Shown piece by piece: positions 1 through 11,500 of a stretch of 64,000 bases of DNA. Origin of the DNA: Paraspadella gotoi (taxonomy: Eukaryota; Chaetognatha); the NCBI GenBank assembly GCA_051294375.1, contig CM119264.1:18487812-18551811 (forward strand). Direction: 5' to 3'. The notes under the pieces are model-generated. The model was given only the letters and a program-made list of their open reading frames with translations. It was not told the origin of the DNA and ran no database searches. A program made the translations under genes and the position numbers. How positions within the stretch are numbered: position 1 is the first letter of the stretch; each line of letters starts with the position of its first letter.

Positions 1-98
1 ATGCCGATAGTTAAACGAAGGATAGTCAACTACTTAAAATAAAAAACAAATACTAGATACGAAATAGTTGCATTGTTCTCGTACATACTAATCTGCAA
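1..98. repeat. Dispersed repeat fragment, copy 1
   Basis: About 95 bp at the window edge are recognisably the same as 4,143-4,240; both share blocks such as ATGCC, AACGAAGGA, AAAACAAA and CATAC(A)CTAAT. The copies differ by many small indels. No open frame or terminal structure is visible, so the class is unknown. Confidence 0.6.
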
Positions 99-284
99 TC
101 AAAATTAAGAAAAGCCTATTTTGAAATTTTCAATTTTATAAGGATAGTACTTATATATAAATATAGCCTACTGCGAAAATTAAAAAACATAAAATTAATT
201 TTTTTTACAAATTAATGTTCACTGATGGTATGTTGTTCATAATTGACTTTTACAATTTTTGTATATAACTTTCACTACGCCTTA
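99..284 (+). mobile_element. 3' fragment of the 611-bp TIR element (MITE)
   Basis: This stretch matches the right-hand ~190 bp of the complete element at 37,361-37,971 at roughly 95% by eye and ends with the same terminal motif ACTACGCCTTA. The left part is missing and is replaced by the unrelated repeat at 1-98. It is a 5'-truncated or nested copy of a non-autonomous DNA transposon; no transposase is encoded. Confidence 0.75.
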
Positions 285-764
285 CTAATTAATGATACGA
301 AAAATTTCATTAAAAAAAGTCAAAAAATATTTTGCTACAAAATCATAGTGAAAAGACGTTGCGTTTAAAATTAAGAGAGAAAACAAAGTTTATTTTTGTT
401 TACAAACAACAAATGTTTGGTCAAAAATGTTTTTCTAAATTCACAATGGGCTGAATAAGACCCGAAAAAGAGGGGAGAAATGTCCTTTTAAAAATAAAAC
501 TCGTTGTTTGTAAACAAAAATAAACTTTGTTTTCTCTGCTACAAAATCGTAAATTTATAAGAATACCTAGGTACTAAAATAAAAGCGCATAAATGTTCTT
601 TAGACCTGGAATGGATGTCCTGCAAAACTGGACGCTTTGGCCATTCTTCCACTAGGATCTTTGACTAACATGTATTGAGTATTGTAAACGGCCTGAATGA
701 AAGAAACATGACAAATATTCTAATCAATGCGAGAAATTTTAACAGCCGGGGAACATTAAATGGC
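285..764. repeat. Fold-back dispersed repeat, copy 1
   Basis: About 480 bp, repeated at 1,672-2,154 and, with many small indels, at 5,410-5,946. It contains a perfect 34-bp inverted repeat (377-410 against 503-536) enclosing about 92 bp, so single-stranded DNA or RNA could fold into a long hairpin. It is A+T-rich without a credible ORF. It is probably a non-autonomous element or part of one. Confidence 0.75.
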
Positions 765-779
765 TAAAACGAGAAAAAC

Positions 780-1110
780 AAAAAAAAAGCAAAATCAAAC
801 AAAAAAAAATCAATAAGAAATAATACAAAGAAAAATAGAAAACATCATGAATAAAATAGATAACAACCTAAAAAAAAACAAATAACAAACATAAAAAAAA
901 AAAAAAAAAATAAAAAAAAACAAAACTAAATGGAAAAAAACAAAAAAAACAAAAACAAAACATAAAAGAAAACCAAAACGAAAAAAACAATAAAAAAACA
1001 ACAAAACAAATAATAAAATATAATTAAAATGAAAATAAAAAAAAATATCAATACAAATAAACAAACAATAAAAAAAAGAAAAAAAAATAAAAAAAAATCT
1101 AGACAGACGG
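780..1110. repeat. A-rich low-complexity tract
   Basis: About 330 bp almost entirely of A runs separated by single C, T or G bases on the plus strand. A minus-strand frame is open across it (Phe/Leu-rich) only because poly-T lacks stop codons. It may be an expanded poly-A-like tail of the neighbouring repeat. Confidence 0.7.
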
Positions 1111-1671
1111 CTTGCCCGCCTGGGCCTCTGCATAATAGCCAGGGATATTTGTTTGTTTTGATAAAATGTAAACCAAAAATTTAATTAATGTCCTGACTCA
1201 ATTTTTATAGGACATCGATGATGGACAAGCTGAAATATTTAAAATTATAATTACATCTTATAATTAATTAATTTAATCTACATTAAATTAATTAATCTAT
1301 TTAATTAATTAATAATCAATTAATGTAGATTAATTATCGCTAGGCCAGATCCGACATTGTTTGCCTCAAAACTTGTTTAAATAAAATTTTTCTTGGCGCT
1401 TTTTAAGATATCTAAAAGTTTTATTTANNNNNNNNNNNNNNNNNNNNNNNNNACTATTAATCGTAAGTATATCAATCTCTTTATATTTATAAGGGATTTA
1501 GAACACAATAATGTCGATACTAATTTATTAATTTTTTTTTTAAAGCTTACTGAAAGTTGTAAAAAACAAGTTNNNNNNNNNNCAAAATCCCTCAAATTTG
1601 GAATGCGCATCAAAGCCTAAAAAATACAAAAAAATATGTTTCACACTAACTTGATTTATGAAAAAAAAATA
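1111..1671. repeat. A+T-rich repeat debris with 25-N and 10-N gaps
   Basis: An AT-rich imperfect palindrome (1,255-1,336, with TTAATCTACATTAA and its inverse) is followed by a repeat whose parts recur at 2,414-2,502 and, partly inverted, at 5,945-6,520. Gaps lie at 1,428-1,452 (25 N) and 1,573-1,582 (10 N). No gene is visible. Confidence 0.5.
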
Positions 1672-2154
1672 AGCCTAATTAATGATACGAAAAATTTCAT
1701 TAAAAAAAGTCAAAAAATATTTTGCTACGAAATCATAGTGAAAAGACGTTGCGTTTAAAATTAAAAGAGAAAACAAAGTTTATTTTTGTTTACAAACCAA
1801 AAATGTTTGGTCAAAAATGTTTTTCTAAATTCACATTGGGCTGAATAAGACCCGAAAAAGAGGGGAGAAATGTCCTTTTAAAAATAAAACTCGTTGTTTG
1901 TAAACAAACATAAACTTTGTTTTCTCTGCTACAAAATCGTAAATTTATAAGAATACCTAGGTACTAAAATAAAAGCGCATAAATGTTTTTTAGACCTGGA
2001 ATGGATGTCCTGCAAAACTGGACGCTTTGGCCATTCTTCCACTAGGATCTTTGACTAACATGTATTGAGTATTGTAAACGGCCTGTATGAAAGAAACATG
2101 ACAAATATTCTAATCAATGCGACAAATTTTAACAGCCGGGGAACATTAAATGGC
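1672..2154. repeat. Fold-back dispersed repeat, copy 2
   Basis: Nearly identical to 285-764, including the two inverted-repeat arms (about 1,767-1,800 and 1,893-1,926). It runs directly into a 259-base gap (2,155-2,413). An 89-bp repeat fragment and another 25-N gap (2,503-2,527) follow before the P450 locus. Confidence 0.75.
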
Positions 2155-2527
2155 NNNNNNNNNNNNNNNNNNNNNNNNNNNNNNNNNNNNNNNNNNNNNN
2201 NNNNNNNNNNNNNNNNNNNNNNNNNNNNNNNNNNNNNNNNNNNNNNNNNNNNNNNNNNNNNNNNNNNNNNNNNNNNNNNNNNNNNNNNNNNNNNNNNNNN
2301 NNNNNNNNNNNNNNNNNNNNNNNNNNNNNNNNNNNNNNNNNNNNNNNNNNNNNNNNNNNNNNNNNNNNNNNNNNNNNNNNNNNNNNNNNNNNNNNNNNNN
2401 NNNNNNNNNNNNNACTATTAATCGTAAGTATATCAATCTCTTTATATTTATAAAGGATTTAGAACACAATAAAGTCGATACTATATTATTAAATTTTTTT
2501 TTNNNNNNNNNNNNNNNNNNNNNNNNN

Positions 2528-3904
2528 TCCTCGCCTGCTGCTTCCGAAGACAATCGCCTGATGACCTACACCGCAAAGGCCACCAGGTTCTTGCGCTCGT
2601 CTCCCTCTTGTATTTCTCCTATCCCCGTCGAGGAAACGCTCTGCGTCGCGAAAAACGCTCGGATCCTCCCAATATTGGCGATCTCGTGGACAGTGCCCTC
2701 AGATTCCACCAGGAGAATCTTGTCGTCGGGAATGTCTGAACGCCCCGCGAAGTTGACGACGGTTCCGATGGCAGTAGTGTGAAGGCAAATCCGCAGGCCG
2801 AGGACTCCTCAGGACTCGTCTACGAAGGCTTGCAGGTTAATCGACGCGACTCAAAGACCTGGGCAATTGGATTCGCGTCATCGACCGACGACGCGCTCGA
2901 TTTCTCTCCGTCGATCTTGGACCTAATGTCGGGATGGCGAAGGAGCCAAGCGACCAGTCCAGCCCATCGTGCCGGAAGAGGTGTCGCGTGCCGGCAAAGA
3001 AAAAGATCTATGACGGCGTGAATGGGAACGTTCCTCGCCGAGAGATGCTCCGCGCCAGGGTCGTCGTCGACGTTCGATCGGGGGCGCCAGGGTTACGGTT
3101 TCGTCTTCGATCCTTTCAGCGTCGCCTCGTTAGTCGCGCCAGAGATTTCGTGTAGTCAGAAGCGAGTCGTAAGCCAGCCCCTTGCACCAGCGCTGACTTG
3201 TAAAACCGAATTGTCAACAGGGAAGATGAGGAGCGTAGATCGGAGAGAAGGTGAATGTGGGAAGGTGTTGCGAAAGAGGCTTGAAGACTTGATCATGGAG
3301 AGGCGACGCCGTCTCCCAACTCTCTCTTCTCACCGAAGAACCACCCGGAGGTGATGTTAGCAAATGCGTCGCGTAGGAGGATCTCGGGATCGAAGCGGCG
3401 TGTCTTTTTCGTCATCGCCTCAATCAGAGCGTCCATCTCTCCCGTTGTCACGGCGGCTTCGTCGCTTTCGGCGGGTCCAGCAACCCGTCGGAGGGACCCG
3501 GTGAGATCTCTCCATCCTTCGGACCATGTTCTTGGCACGGGCGATGCCCTTCTCCGAGCGACGGTACACTCAAGAGGGCCGACGGCGTGTTTGGCACGCG
3601 TGTCAGCGTCCGGCCAAGTCGCGTCGCTTCATTAATTCTTTGGCAACTTCGTGTGTCTTGACGACGATGACGGGCACTCCCAAAGGGAATGGGGCGAAAC
3701 TGGAAAACTTGGCCCCACCTGGCGGACTACCATCCGCGCCGAAAGTGCGCGTAGTCCAGGCGGGTCAGTCGGCTGTGGCCCTCAGCCAGTTGACCTCTAG
3801 GTGCGGACGGACGTTACAGTCTCGGTCCTTTATGAGCTTAAGCAAGAGTACAACGACGACGAAAACGGCGAACGATAGCCAAGCATGTACAGACCGGATG
3901 TCAT
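2528..3904 (-). pseudogene. Cytochrome P450 (CYP2 clan), frame-broken copy
   Basis: P450s are membrane-anchored haem-thiolate mono-oxygenases of the ER. Reading the minus strand from an ATG at 3,904, all family landmarks appear in order but in changing frames: an N-terminal membrane helix (WLSFAVFVVVVLLLKL, ~3,840-3,895); a B-helix stretch ending in HEVAKELMKRRDLAGR (~3,620-3,690); FDPEILLRDAFANITS (~3,350); the I-helix FAGT-TSSGTMGW (~2,955-3,015); VAWLLRHPDIRSKI (~2,911-2,950); K-helix QAFVDES, where the ExxR Arg is lost at an indel; WEDPSVFRDAERFLDGD (2,620-2,672); and the haem loop with its Cys codon at 2,550-2,552. The 1,377 bp account for nearly the whole ~490-residue family length without introns, and the C-terminus falls in the gap at 2,503-2,527. 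Motifs are intact while frames are not, so this is either a very young pseudogene or a real gene in uncorrected long-read sequence. Confidence 0.9.
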
Positions 3905-5180
3905 TTTTCTATCTATTTTGATTTTTTGTAAGGATATATATTTGGAAATAAAGATTATCTGGATTTGCAGTATTTTAAGCCGATGCAATTGTCTTTAATA
4001 CTTCAAGAAAGCGGTGAAGGTTGTTGGCAGTCCGAAATGCAAGTTGCGCCGACGGACTAAATATAACCAGTTTCGGTAAATGTCAACATGCGGACCTTTG
4101 TTATTGCAAGATCAGCCGGTGTCGCGTTCGGCTCGAGGTTAAAATGCCAGTAGTTGAACGAAGGAAATAGCAACACTCTAAAGTAAAAACAAAATAACTT
4201 AGATACTGGATAGTTCATTTCTCGTCATACACTAATTGGTATCGTATGAGGATGTCACACCAAATTAGCTTCCAAGTTAACGAAGTTCTCAATGCGTTTT
4301 ACAATTTTTTTTAAATAGATAGTAATCACTTTTTTTAATGTTAATCAGCTATGAAAATTATCACTGTTATTTTCAAATTTTAATTTTCTGAATTTCCGTT
4401 TCTGTCTGAACTTGATTTAAATCTCTTAAGCTTAGAGAGCAGGATTGTTTTTTTCATAAAACTCGTTTAATAATAAGGTGGTGTGAAGGCGTTGTAACAA
4501 ATAAAAATTCTCGCAGGGTTTTTTAAAACAAAAACAGAAATATTTACGAGTTCTTCAACTGATTCCTGGACACGATTTCTTCAACGATTCTTTCCCTTTT
4601 TGACGAGAACAAGAGAACAGTAAGCCAGAAATACGTTCTTTGCGAAGAGAACCTACAAGAAGTATTTTTATATTGTTAATGTTGGACGGGAGCTAATTAC
4701 AATTAATAAACTATTGAGAATTGAATAGAATAAAAAAACTATCGAATTAATAAACATATCTTTACAAATATCAATTGAGTCGATTATAGAAAGGAAAAAT
4801 TCTATATAAAAAATAACAAAGTTTAGGTCAAAATGGGGCATGTTAAAAGTTATTATAAATTTGATAAAAATGACAAAAGAGGTATATTCAAAATAATTAA
4901 TACCGTACATGGATCCTAAATCAAATAAAATTGAAAATAAAAACCTGCACTGATGAAAACTCCCGTTGTCACTATCCCATGAAGCATTGTTGCATTTACA
5001 AAGGAGTCAGGAAGCTGTTCCATCTATCGTGAAGACAAAACGTTAGAAAACCTCCATGGCTTTAAAACCAGAGGATAGCTAAAACTTTAGTTAAATTAGC
5101 TAAATTTTAGTAAAGTTTCATTTATGATAAAATCATGTGTTGCCGCTCCCGAACTTATACCTGAAGGACTTGTCCAGCGT
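3905..5180. other. A+T-rich intergenic DNA
   Basis: Apart from the dispersed-repeat copy at 4,143-4,240 I see no gene, RNA gene or ordered repeat here. Open frames are short and biased to Phe/Ile by base composition. Confidence 0.5.
4143..4240. repeat. Dispersed repeat fragment, copy 2
   Basis: Homologous to 1-98 with numerous indels. The homology stops after CACTAAT, where the other copy continues into the MITE fragment. Confidence 0.55.
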
Positions 5181-5319
5181 CCATGAGACGTGCGATGCCA
5201 GTTAAAACCGAACTGCAACATCTCCGATGCTCAATTGTCTTTCCTTTCTTCGAGCACCCCCCAGTTACTCCGCTTCCCGTCAGAGCCGTTCAGTCACTTT
5301 TCACTTTTTTAGACTCAAC

Positions 5320-5946
5320 AAAAGGTATCAAATCCCTCAAATTCGGATGCGCATCAAAGCCTAAAAAATACAAAAAAAATATGTTTCACACTTAACTTGA
5401 TTTATGAAAAAAAATAAGCCGTAATTAAATGTATTACGAAGAAATTTTCATTTAAAAAAGTCAAAAAAATAGTTTTGCTTACGAAATTTCATAGTGAAAA
5501 GGACGTTGCGTTTAAAATTTAAGAAATGAGAAAAACAAAGTTCTTATTTTTGTTTTTACAAAACCAAAAATGTTTGGTCAAAAATGTTTTTCGTAAATTC
5601 ACATATGGGCGAATAAGACCGAAAAAGAGTGGGAGAAATGTCCTTTTAAAAATAAAAACTTCGATTGTTTGTAAACAAATCACTAAACTATTCTCGTTTC
5701 TGCTGCTGTACAAAACTGCGTAAATTTTTATTAAGAATACCTACGGTACTAAAATAAAAGCGCATAAATGTTTTTTAGACCTGGAATGGATGTTTCCTGC
5801 AAAACTGGGACGCTTTTGGCCAATTCTTCCACTAGGATCTTTGACCTAACATGTATTGAAGTATTTTGTAAACGCCTGTATGAAAGAAACATTGACAAAT
5901 TATGTCTAATCAATGCGACAAAATTTTTAACAGCGGGAACGAGTAA
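5320..5946. repeat. Fold-back dispersed repeat, noisy copy 3
   Basis: Alignable base by base to 1,583-2,154 but with an extra or missing base every 10-20 nt (for example GGTACTAAA preserved while surrounding homopolymers are longer). Substitutions are rare. That pattern looks like raw long-read error rather than evolutionary divergence. Confidence 0.7.
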
Positions 5947-6520
5947 ATAAACTTTTTAGATATCTTAAAAAGCCCCAGAAAAATTTATTTAAAAACTCCA
6001 AACATAATTGAAGAGACAGTTGATAATTGTTATGTGCTTAGTGACAGAACAGTTTTCAATATTAGCAATCCCTGAGCTTCGGATTCAGGCTGTAACACCG
6101 ATTGTTACAGGCGGTTAAGCGCCCCGTCCCTTCTTAACTGGGCCAGACGGACCACCGGGCTGGAGAACCCTCGGACCTTTGGGTTTTGGGAGGCGACATG
6201 ACTTGCCTCCGGCACCAACTGGCCGCTCGTAATAACAATTGGTGGATTTTAGTTCCACCATGAATAATTTAATAATAATATCTTAATTCTGCAAACTTCT
6301 ATTATTTCTTAACAAGATGTCTTAGTTTAGACAGTCCTAATTTAATAAATTAAGGCTCAGAGCAAGCTAAAATTATAACTACTATAATTCGAAAAGTATA
6401 TCTAATCTTCTTGTTATATTGATAAAGATTTAGAACACAACATATATGTCCGATTACTTATTTTATAATTTTTTTTTTTTAAAAAAGCTTACTGAAAGTG
6501 CTAAAAAACAACTCGATATA
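5945..6520 (-). repeat. Repeat copy enclosing a GC-rich island
   Basis: The left edge (AACTTTTTAGATATCTTAAA) is the inverse of 1,380-1,427, and the right part (GATTTAGAACACAAC to GCTTACTGAAAG) resembles 1,494-1,560. Between them lies a GC-rich block (6,090-6,240) containing CTGTAAC and GTTACAG as a short inverted repeat and no sustained ORF. It is probably a transposable-element remnant of unknown class. Confidence 0.45.
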
Positions 6521-7080
6521 AAAAGAGTTAAGTTTAAAAGTGAGAGACGGTTTTTCAAATCTTTCTTCCTGCTATCACTTGTTCAGGCCATTATCAATGT
6601 CAATTAATTTAAAATTGTACCGATATCATTAGTTTCGGTTTTTACTTTTAAATTAGTATTTAATATTGAAAAATTATTTACGGGTTTGCAAATCGCAGCT
6701 TATGTTCAGCGGCGAGATTAAAATTGTCACCATGTATGAGTGGCAAAAGTTGCTTTGATTTAAACGTTAATCGTCAAACAAAACTTCGCCTAACTTGGAT
6801 TTGGTTTTGCGCGATCCCGAAAAATATTTTGTTTCCTCCGTCAAACAGATCGCTTCCACCGTCGACAATTTCGTTTTGTCTTTTGCCGTCAGGTTCCCCG
6901 CCATCGTAGTGATAAAGCCAAAAGTCTGCGATCGCCATCCAAATGTTACGTAGTCATAACCGGAAAAATCTTTTGTTTTGTCTAAATATCTTCGCTGAGA
7001 CTAAAGCGACATATTTGTTATGGAATCTCAAAATTAAACAATTGGCTGCAACTTTTTAGTAAAGATGACATCTTTATGTC
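6521..7080. other. Intergenic DNA, nothing recognised
   Basis: A+T-rich unique-looking sequence. A 61-codon open frame at 6,724-6,909 has no recognisable motif, and I do not consider it a gene. Confidence 0.4.
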
Positions 7081-7116
7081 TCTTTCTCTCTCTTTCTCAC
7101 TTTTTTTATTCTCTCT

Positions 7117-7157
<41 letters not shown>

Positions 7158-7200
7158 CTCTCTCTCTCTTCTCTCTCTCTCTCTCCACTCACTCACTCTC
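7080..7200. repeat. Interrupted CT microsatellite
   Basis: (CT)n with sparse interruptions, immediately downstream of the minus-strand gene's poly-A signal. It ends in (CACT)n-like units. Confidence 0.9.
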
Positions 7201-7215
7201 ACCCAGTTTTTATAC

Positions 7216-7221
7216 TTTATT
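7216..7221 (-). terminator. Polyadenylation signal AATAAA
   Basis: A minus-strand AATAAA lies about 22 nt beyond the stop codon (7,243-7,245) of the eight-exon gene. This implies a very short 3' UTR ending before the CT tract. Confidence 0.6.
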
Positions 7222-7242
7222 TTAAATCAGTGATGTTCCTTT

Positions 7243-10200
7243 TTAGTTAAATAACAACCCTTCCAATTTCTCACCTGGTATGAACGCCGTTAAATAACTT
7301 CCATTGACGTTGGAGATTTCGGCGAGGCATTCCATTCGACTCCGCAAAGTCAAATCTTCGAAACTCGTTTCTTTTCTTGAATCACCTTCACTCAAGCTGA
7401 CATCCTTCTTCAGACTCTCCAGTCTCTCCAACTTCTCCTCGACTTCTTTCATCTTTTCGTCGACGAACTCCTTCAAGGCTCCGAGTCGCTCGTCCGGCGT
7501 CGCCTCCGATTCCGTCGTCGACGTCGACGAAGAGTTGGACACCGCGAGGTCGTCGAGACGAGACGTGAATCGCGGGACATTTGGTCTTTTTCATCATAAA
7601 AATATGAAATTTAAAAAAATTGAAAAACATTTATGGGGTTCAAAATATTAAGATTATTCCGTAAATCGGTCGCTTACGTTTTGCTAAGTTCAATCGCATT
7701 TTTATTATTTAAATAGAGAAAATAAATTAAAAAGTTCTTTTAAAGTCATCGCATGCACCATAAGAAAATGTATTTATTTATTTAGAATCAGAAAATATAC
7801 TCGTATATTAAAATTAAAAAGTTATAGTTCACCTGAGAAATTCCAACTCGTCGTAGAAGTTCGAGAAAGTCATGGAAATGGCATCTAGAAGATCTGATGA
7901 GAAAATTCATGAAATGACTGACTATTTGGGTTTGTTTAATCTTTTTGAATTACCATGGAAACGAGGCTCGGTAAAGTTGGCGCGAATGTTTTCAAAAAAT
8001 CCCCTGACTTTTCGCGTCGATGACGATAATGAAGTCGACGACGTGGGAGTGAACGAGGGCGACGAACCCGACAAAGAAGACGACTCGGAAATATCCTGGC
8101 CAGCGCGTAAGAAAATTTATTGATCTTTTAAAAAGAAGTTACTTTTACCCTTACATTGTCTTCTTCTATCGGTTTCTCGTCGGTTTCCTCTGCCGCCTCA
8201 TTATCTACATCAGGTTCAGCATTGTCTTCACTGTTGTCGATATTGACTTCTTTCTTGCTGTTGTCGTCGTCGTCTTTCTTCCACGCGACATCTCCGATTT
8301 GAGAAGCGAAGTCTCCCGTCAAATTTGATACGAGATTTTCTCTGAATTTTGTACGTTGTATTAAATATTTGTACTCATAATGAAGTCAATTTTTTCCGAT
8401 TATAAATTTTGTAATTCATTACCGACTTGTTTATTTTAGATATTGTTATATAAAACAAAACTAAATCAAACTGACCTTTGCGGTAAAAATGGTCGGGGAG
8501 AGAAGAAGCTCCATAGAATCAGCGCGAGACATACGCAACTGTTACCGAAAAACAAAAGACGCGCTCGTTTCTAGTCGTTTAAGCCAACTTATTTAATCAA
8601 GATGGTGACCTGAGAAACAGAGCGAAGCAAGCGATAAAATCCATGAAACGAAAACGACGCTTCGATGCTTGCTTTCTGAAAGGAAGTACATGACTCATTA
8701 TTAAAAACCTCTTTTGTGGAAGTTTAAATAATTTGAGGGAAACATGCCAAAAGGATTTTATTGATTGATCATTGAGGGTCCATTTATTAATGTATTAACT
8801 AAAAAAATTTTGACACTCGAACAAACCGATTTCAAGTACTCACTCGATTACCTGTTGAGGTCATAAGATTTGGTGTTTCTCCTGACGACGCCAGGGATGT
8901 CGTTGTATTCGTCTATTACGCGACGCATCGCCTCGTGGCGCCGGCTACCCGAATCGCGAAGGCCTCGGGGATCGCTGTCATTCGTGCCTCGCGGGAATCC
9001 TGAGGGCGCCGCGGGTTCGAAACAAATGGGGGTCGGCGCGTTGGCGGCGCCTCCTTTAATGACGTCCGAGTCTTCTCTTTTAAAAGATATAGATGGCGCC
9101 AATATCGTCGTCGTCGTCGTCGTCTTTCTAGTTGACGATACAGGTGCTTCCATTGCCGGCAGCGAGTGTTTCTAAAAAAAATGTTACAAAGTAAACAATA
9201 TAACAATATAAAAAATGTCTATCCTTATCAATTTATATCTTTATTTTAACATTTTTATTTGAAAGCAGATTTTAATCTTAAGAATTCCTGTTTAAACTTG
9301 CCAAATGCAAAAACGAAGATTGTTACAGGGTCAGGGAATCAGTGGGATAACCCGAGTATCTTACTCGTGACGAAACGTGAGTCGCCGTCGACGTTGACGA
9401 TTCACCGGCGTCGCGACTCAACTTCCTTTCAACGCCGAAATTCGACGCCGGCACGAACGACGGCGTCGCCGACAAGAGATCTCCGCATGAGACGCTCGGT
9501 GAAGACTTAGAATTGTTTGCGACCCGAGTCGGAGGCTCGGTCGAGATTTTCCGTACGCCATCTGCAACGCCATCCTTGGGGCCACTAACGTCACCCTTTG
9601 TGCCACGCCCGACTCGAATGCCACACACGAAGCCGTTAACGTCACTCCCAAGATGATCGTTTCCGTCATTGCTCTCTCCTTCGAATCCGTTAACCGTACC
9701 GAGCGGCGGAAGCGACAAGACCTTTCTCAGTTGACGCGCGTCTTCTCCTGCCATCGATTTTCTCTCGTTGCTAAGCGACAATAGACGTCGGACGCTCTTG
9801 GCCTCGCTCCCGGCGATTGAGGAGTCGACGCCGCCGACGCCGCTCAAGCCGCCGCCGACGCCACTTAAGCCGCCGCCAAAGGACAGGTGGACGTCTTTGG
9901 CATCAGAAGAAGAAAAATTATTGATTGTTTTAAAAGAGGCTGGGGGAGGATCCACGTCGTTGCCCGGAAGTGCCATGGAACTGAGAGAACGAGAGAGAGA
10001 GAGAGAGAGAGAGAAACACAAAAATATTTCAAATACGAATTCAGTAATTGAGGATTTAACTTTCGTTTTTGACGTTATCTAGTATGACCTTACCGTTGTA
10101 GCCCGACGCTTTTTCTAGGAGGCACGCCCGATTTGGATGGGACGGCCGATGGAGAGAGAATTAAAGAGGACTTTAGGACAGAAGAGGGATATGACTGATT

Positions 10201-10872
10201 GCCGGCGCCATCTATCGGAGAAATTTAAGTAGGTACTGTAAATAGAGAGAATGAAGAGAAAGGAGAGAAAGAATTTTCAACTGCTATCCGTATTGTCAAG
10301 AAAGTTGAAATCTCAAATTTCAAATCCAAGAAAAATGGAAGAAAATACAAATATTTACATAACAACTGACCCTGAGACATTTTATTTACGAAATATAACT
10401 CTATTTCAATGAAAATGAAAAAAGAGCGAAAATATAAAATCAGAAAAGACTATTTTTGTTTTCTTTTAACGGTTACGACTAAAGACTCATGAGAACGATA
10501 CTAAAGTTGACAAGCCAAGGTCGACCGTCTCACAAATGCCATAAGACCGTCGCCGTCACCTGCATCGTGCCAGACGTCATGGGCGTCGCTCTTGACGTCA
10601 TTAACGTCGCGTTTGACGTCATCGAAGCCGACGTTCGAGTCGAAGGAAAATTCTTTTGACGTCATCGTCGACGAAGCGAAAAACGGGAATGCGTCTCCAG
10701 GCCAAAAATCTGGAGAAACGAGGGGAGATGGAGGGGAAGGGAAGGTAGGAGAAGGAGGGGGGGAAGAGGGAGGGAGAGAGGGGAGACGAGAAGGAATGGA
10801 GGAGGAGGAAAGGGTGGGGAATGGAGGCGGAAAGCGACTCGGGGACGAAGTCGTTTCTGAGTCGGACATCAT
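7243..10872 (-). CDS. Unrecognised eight-exon gene, 696-residue acidic/Ser-rich coiled-coil protein
   Basis: Exons on the minus strand: 10,872-10,560, 10,211-10,094, 9,980-9,365, 9,171-8,852, 8,341-8,155, 8,095-7,954, 7,884-7,833 and 7,585-7,243. All seven introns are GT-AG and the phases match at every junction (1,2,0,2,0,1,2), giving 2,091 nt including TAA. The chosen start is the first of two adjacent ATGs (MMSDSE); a further upstream exon cannot be excluded. Visible parts: a Pro/Ser-rich N-terminus (1-55), a Gly/Ser region with SLSGVGG-type repeats (~180-200), a basic/Thr stretch, an acidic segment (~480-518), a conserved-looking core (GFFENIRANF, FSNFYDELEFL, ~550-583), a helical coiled coil (~614-645) and a compact C-terminus ending GEKLEGLLFN. 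There is no signal peptide or membrane helix. I do not recognise the family; it looks cytoplasmic or nuclear. Confidence 0.85.
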
Positions 10873-11339
10873 ATCGACCCTCGGGTGATTTTCGATTATT
10901 TTTGATTCACAGTTTGTTAATTACAAGTTTCGTTAACAAAAATTCTTGGTCGAAAATTTAAAACTATAAAAGCTACGAAGTTGCGAGCAACGAAATTCCA
11001 TCTGGATTAGGTTCTTCCTAAACAATCGAGTCGAATGTGAATGTTTTTAAGCCAGGCTCAGTTTGTTTGTAAATAATATCGGTTAAAGGCCGCCTTTCGT
11101 TCCAGACGGTCTAGCTAATTGGCCACGATGATATATCGGGCTTTAAAATGACCCCCCCTCGCTCTCTGAGGGGAAGTCAAGCTTTCGAATATGCCAATTA
11201 TTCGAATAACGGGCGGCCTTCAATTCGGCGAGGAGCTTGATCCCTTTCCAAGCAGACTCTGATTATCTTTTTTCCGCAATCGAGGCCAAAACGCGTCAAA
11301 TTCGCTGTACGTTGAGAGAGAGGAGAGAGAGAGAGTAAG

Positions 11340-11371
<32 letters not shown>

Positions 11372-11500
11372 CAGAGAGAGAGAGAGAGAAGAAGAGGGAA
11401 AGAGAGAGAGAGAAGAAAAGGTTATTCGAATTGCAAGTATTCTAGAGATAGGCCGCCTGATCGCCGTTGGTCGTAATTCACACCTACGTGCTCTTGTCCT
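10873..11500. other. Upstream flank of the eight-exon gene with GA repeat
   Basis: The sequence upstream of the minus-strand gene contains one minus-strand CCAAT box (in GGCCAATTAG, ~11,118) and a run of C at ~11,150. It then passes into an interrupted (GA)n tract at 11,308-11,415. No TATA element at a convincing distance can be assigned. Confidence 0.4.

Noticed and set aside
810-1133. 107-codon minus-strand frame rich in Phe/Leu
   Set aside because: It is the complement of an A-rich tract; poly-T has no stop codons and there is no motif.
7872-8123. Plus-strand acidic frame, 83 codons
   Set aside because: It lies antisense to exons 6 and 7 of the minus-strand gene, which has consistent splice phases.
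9323-10021. Single 232-codon minus-strand frame read as one gene
   Set aside because: Its ends are intron sequence (CT-rich acceptor side, donor GTAAGA side). The internal part is exon 3 of the eight-exon gene.
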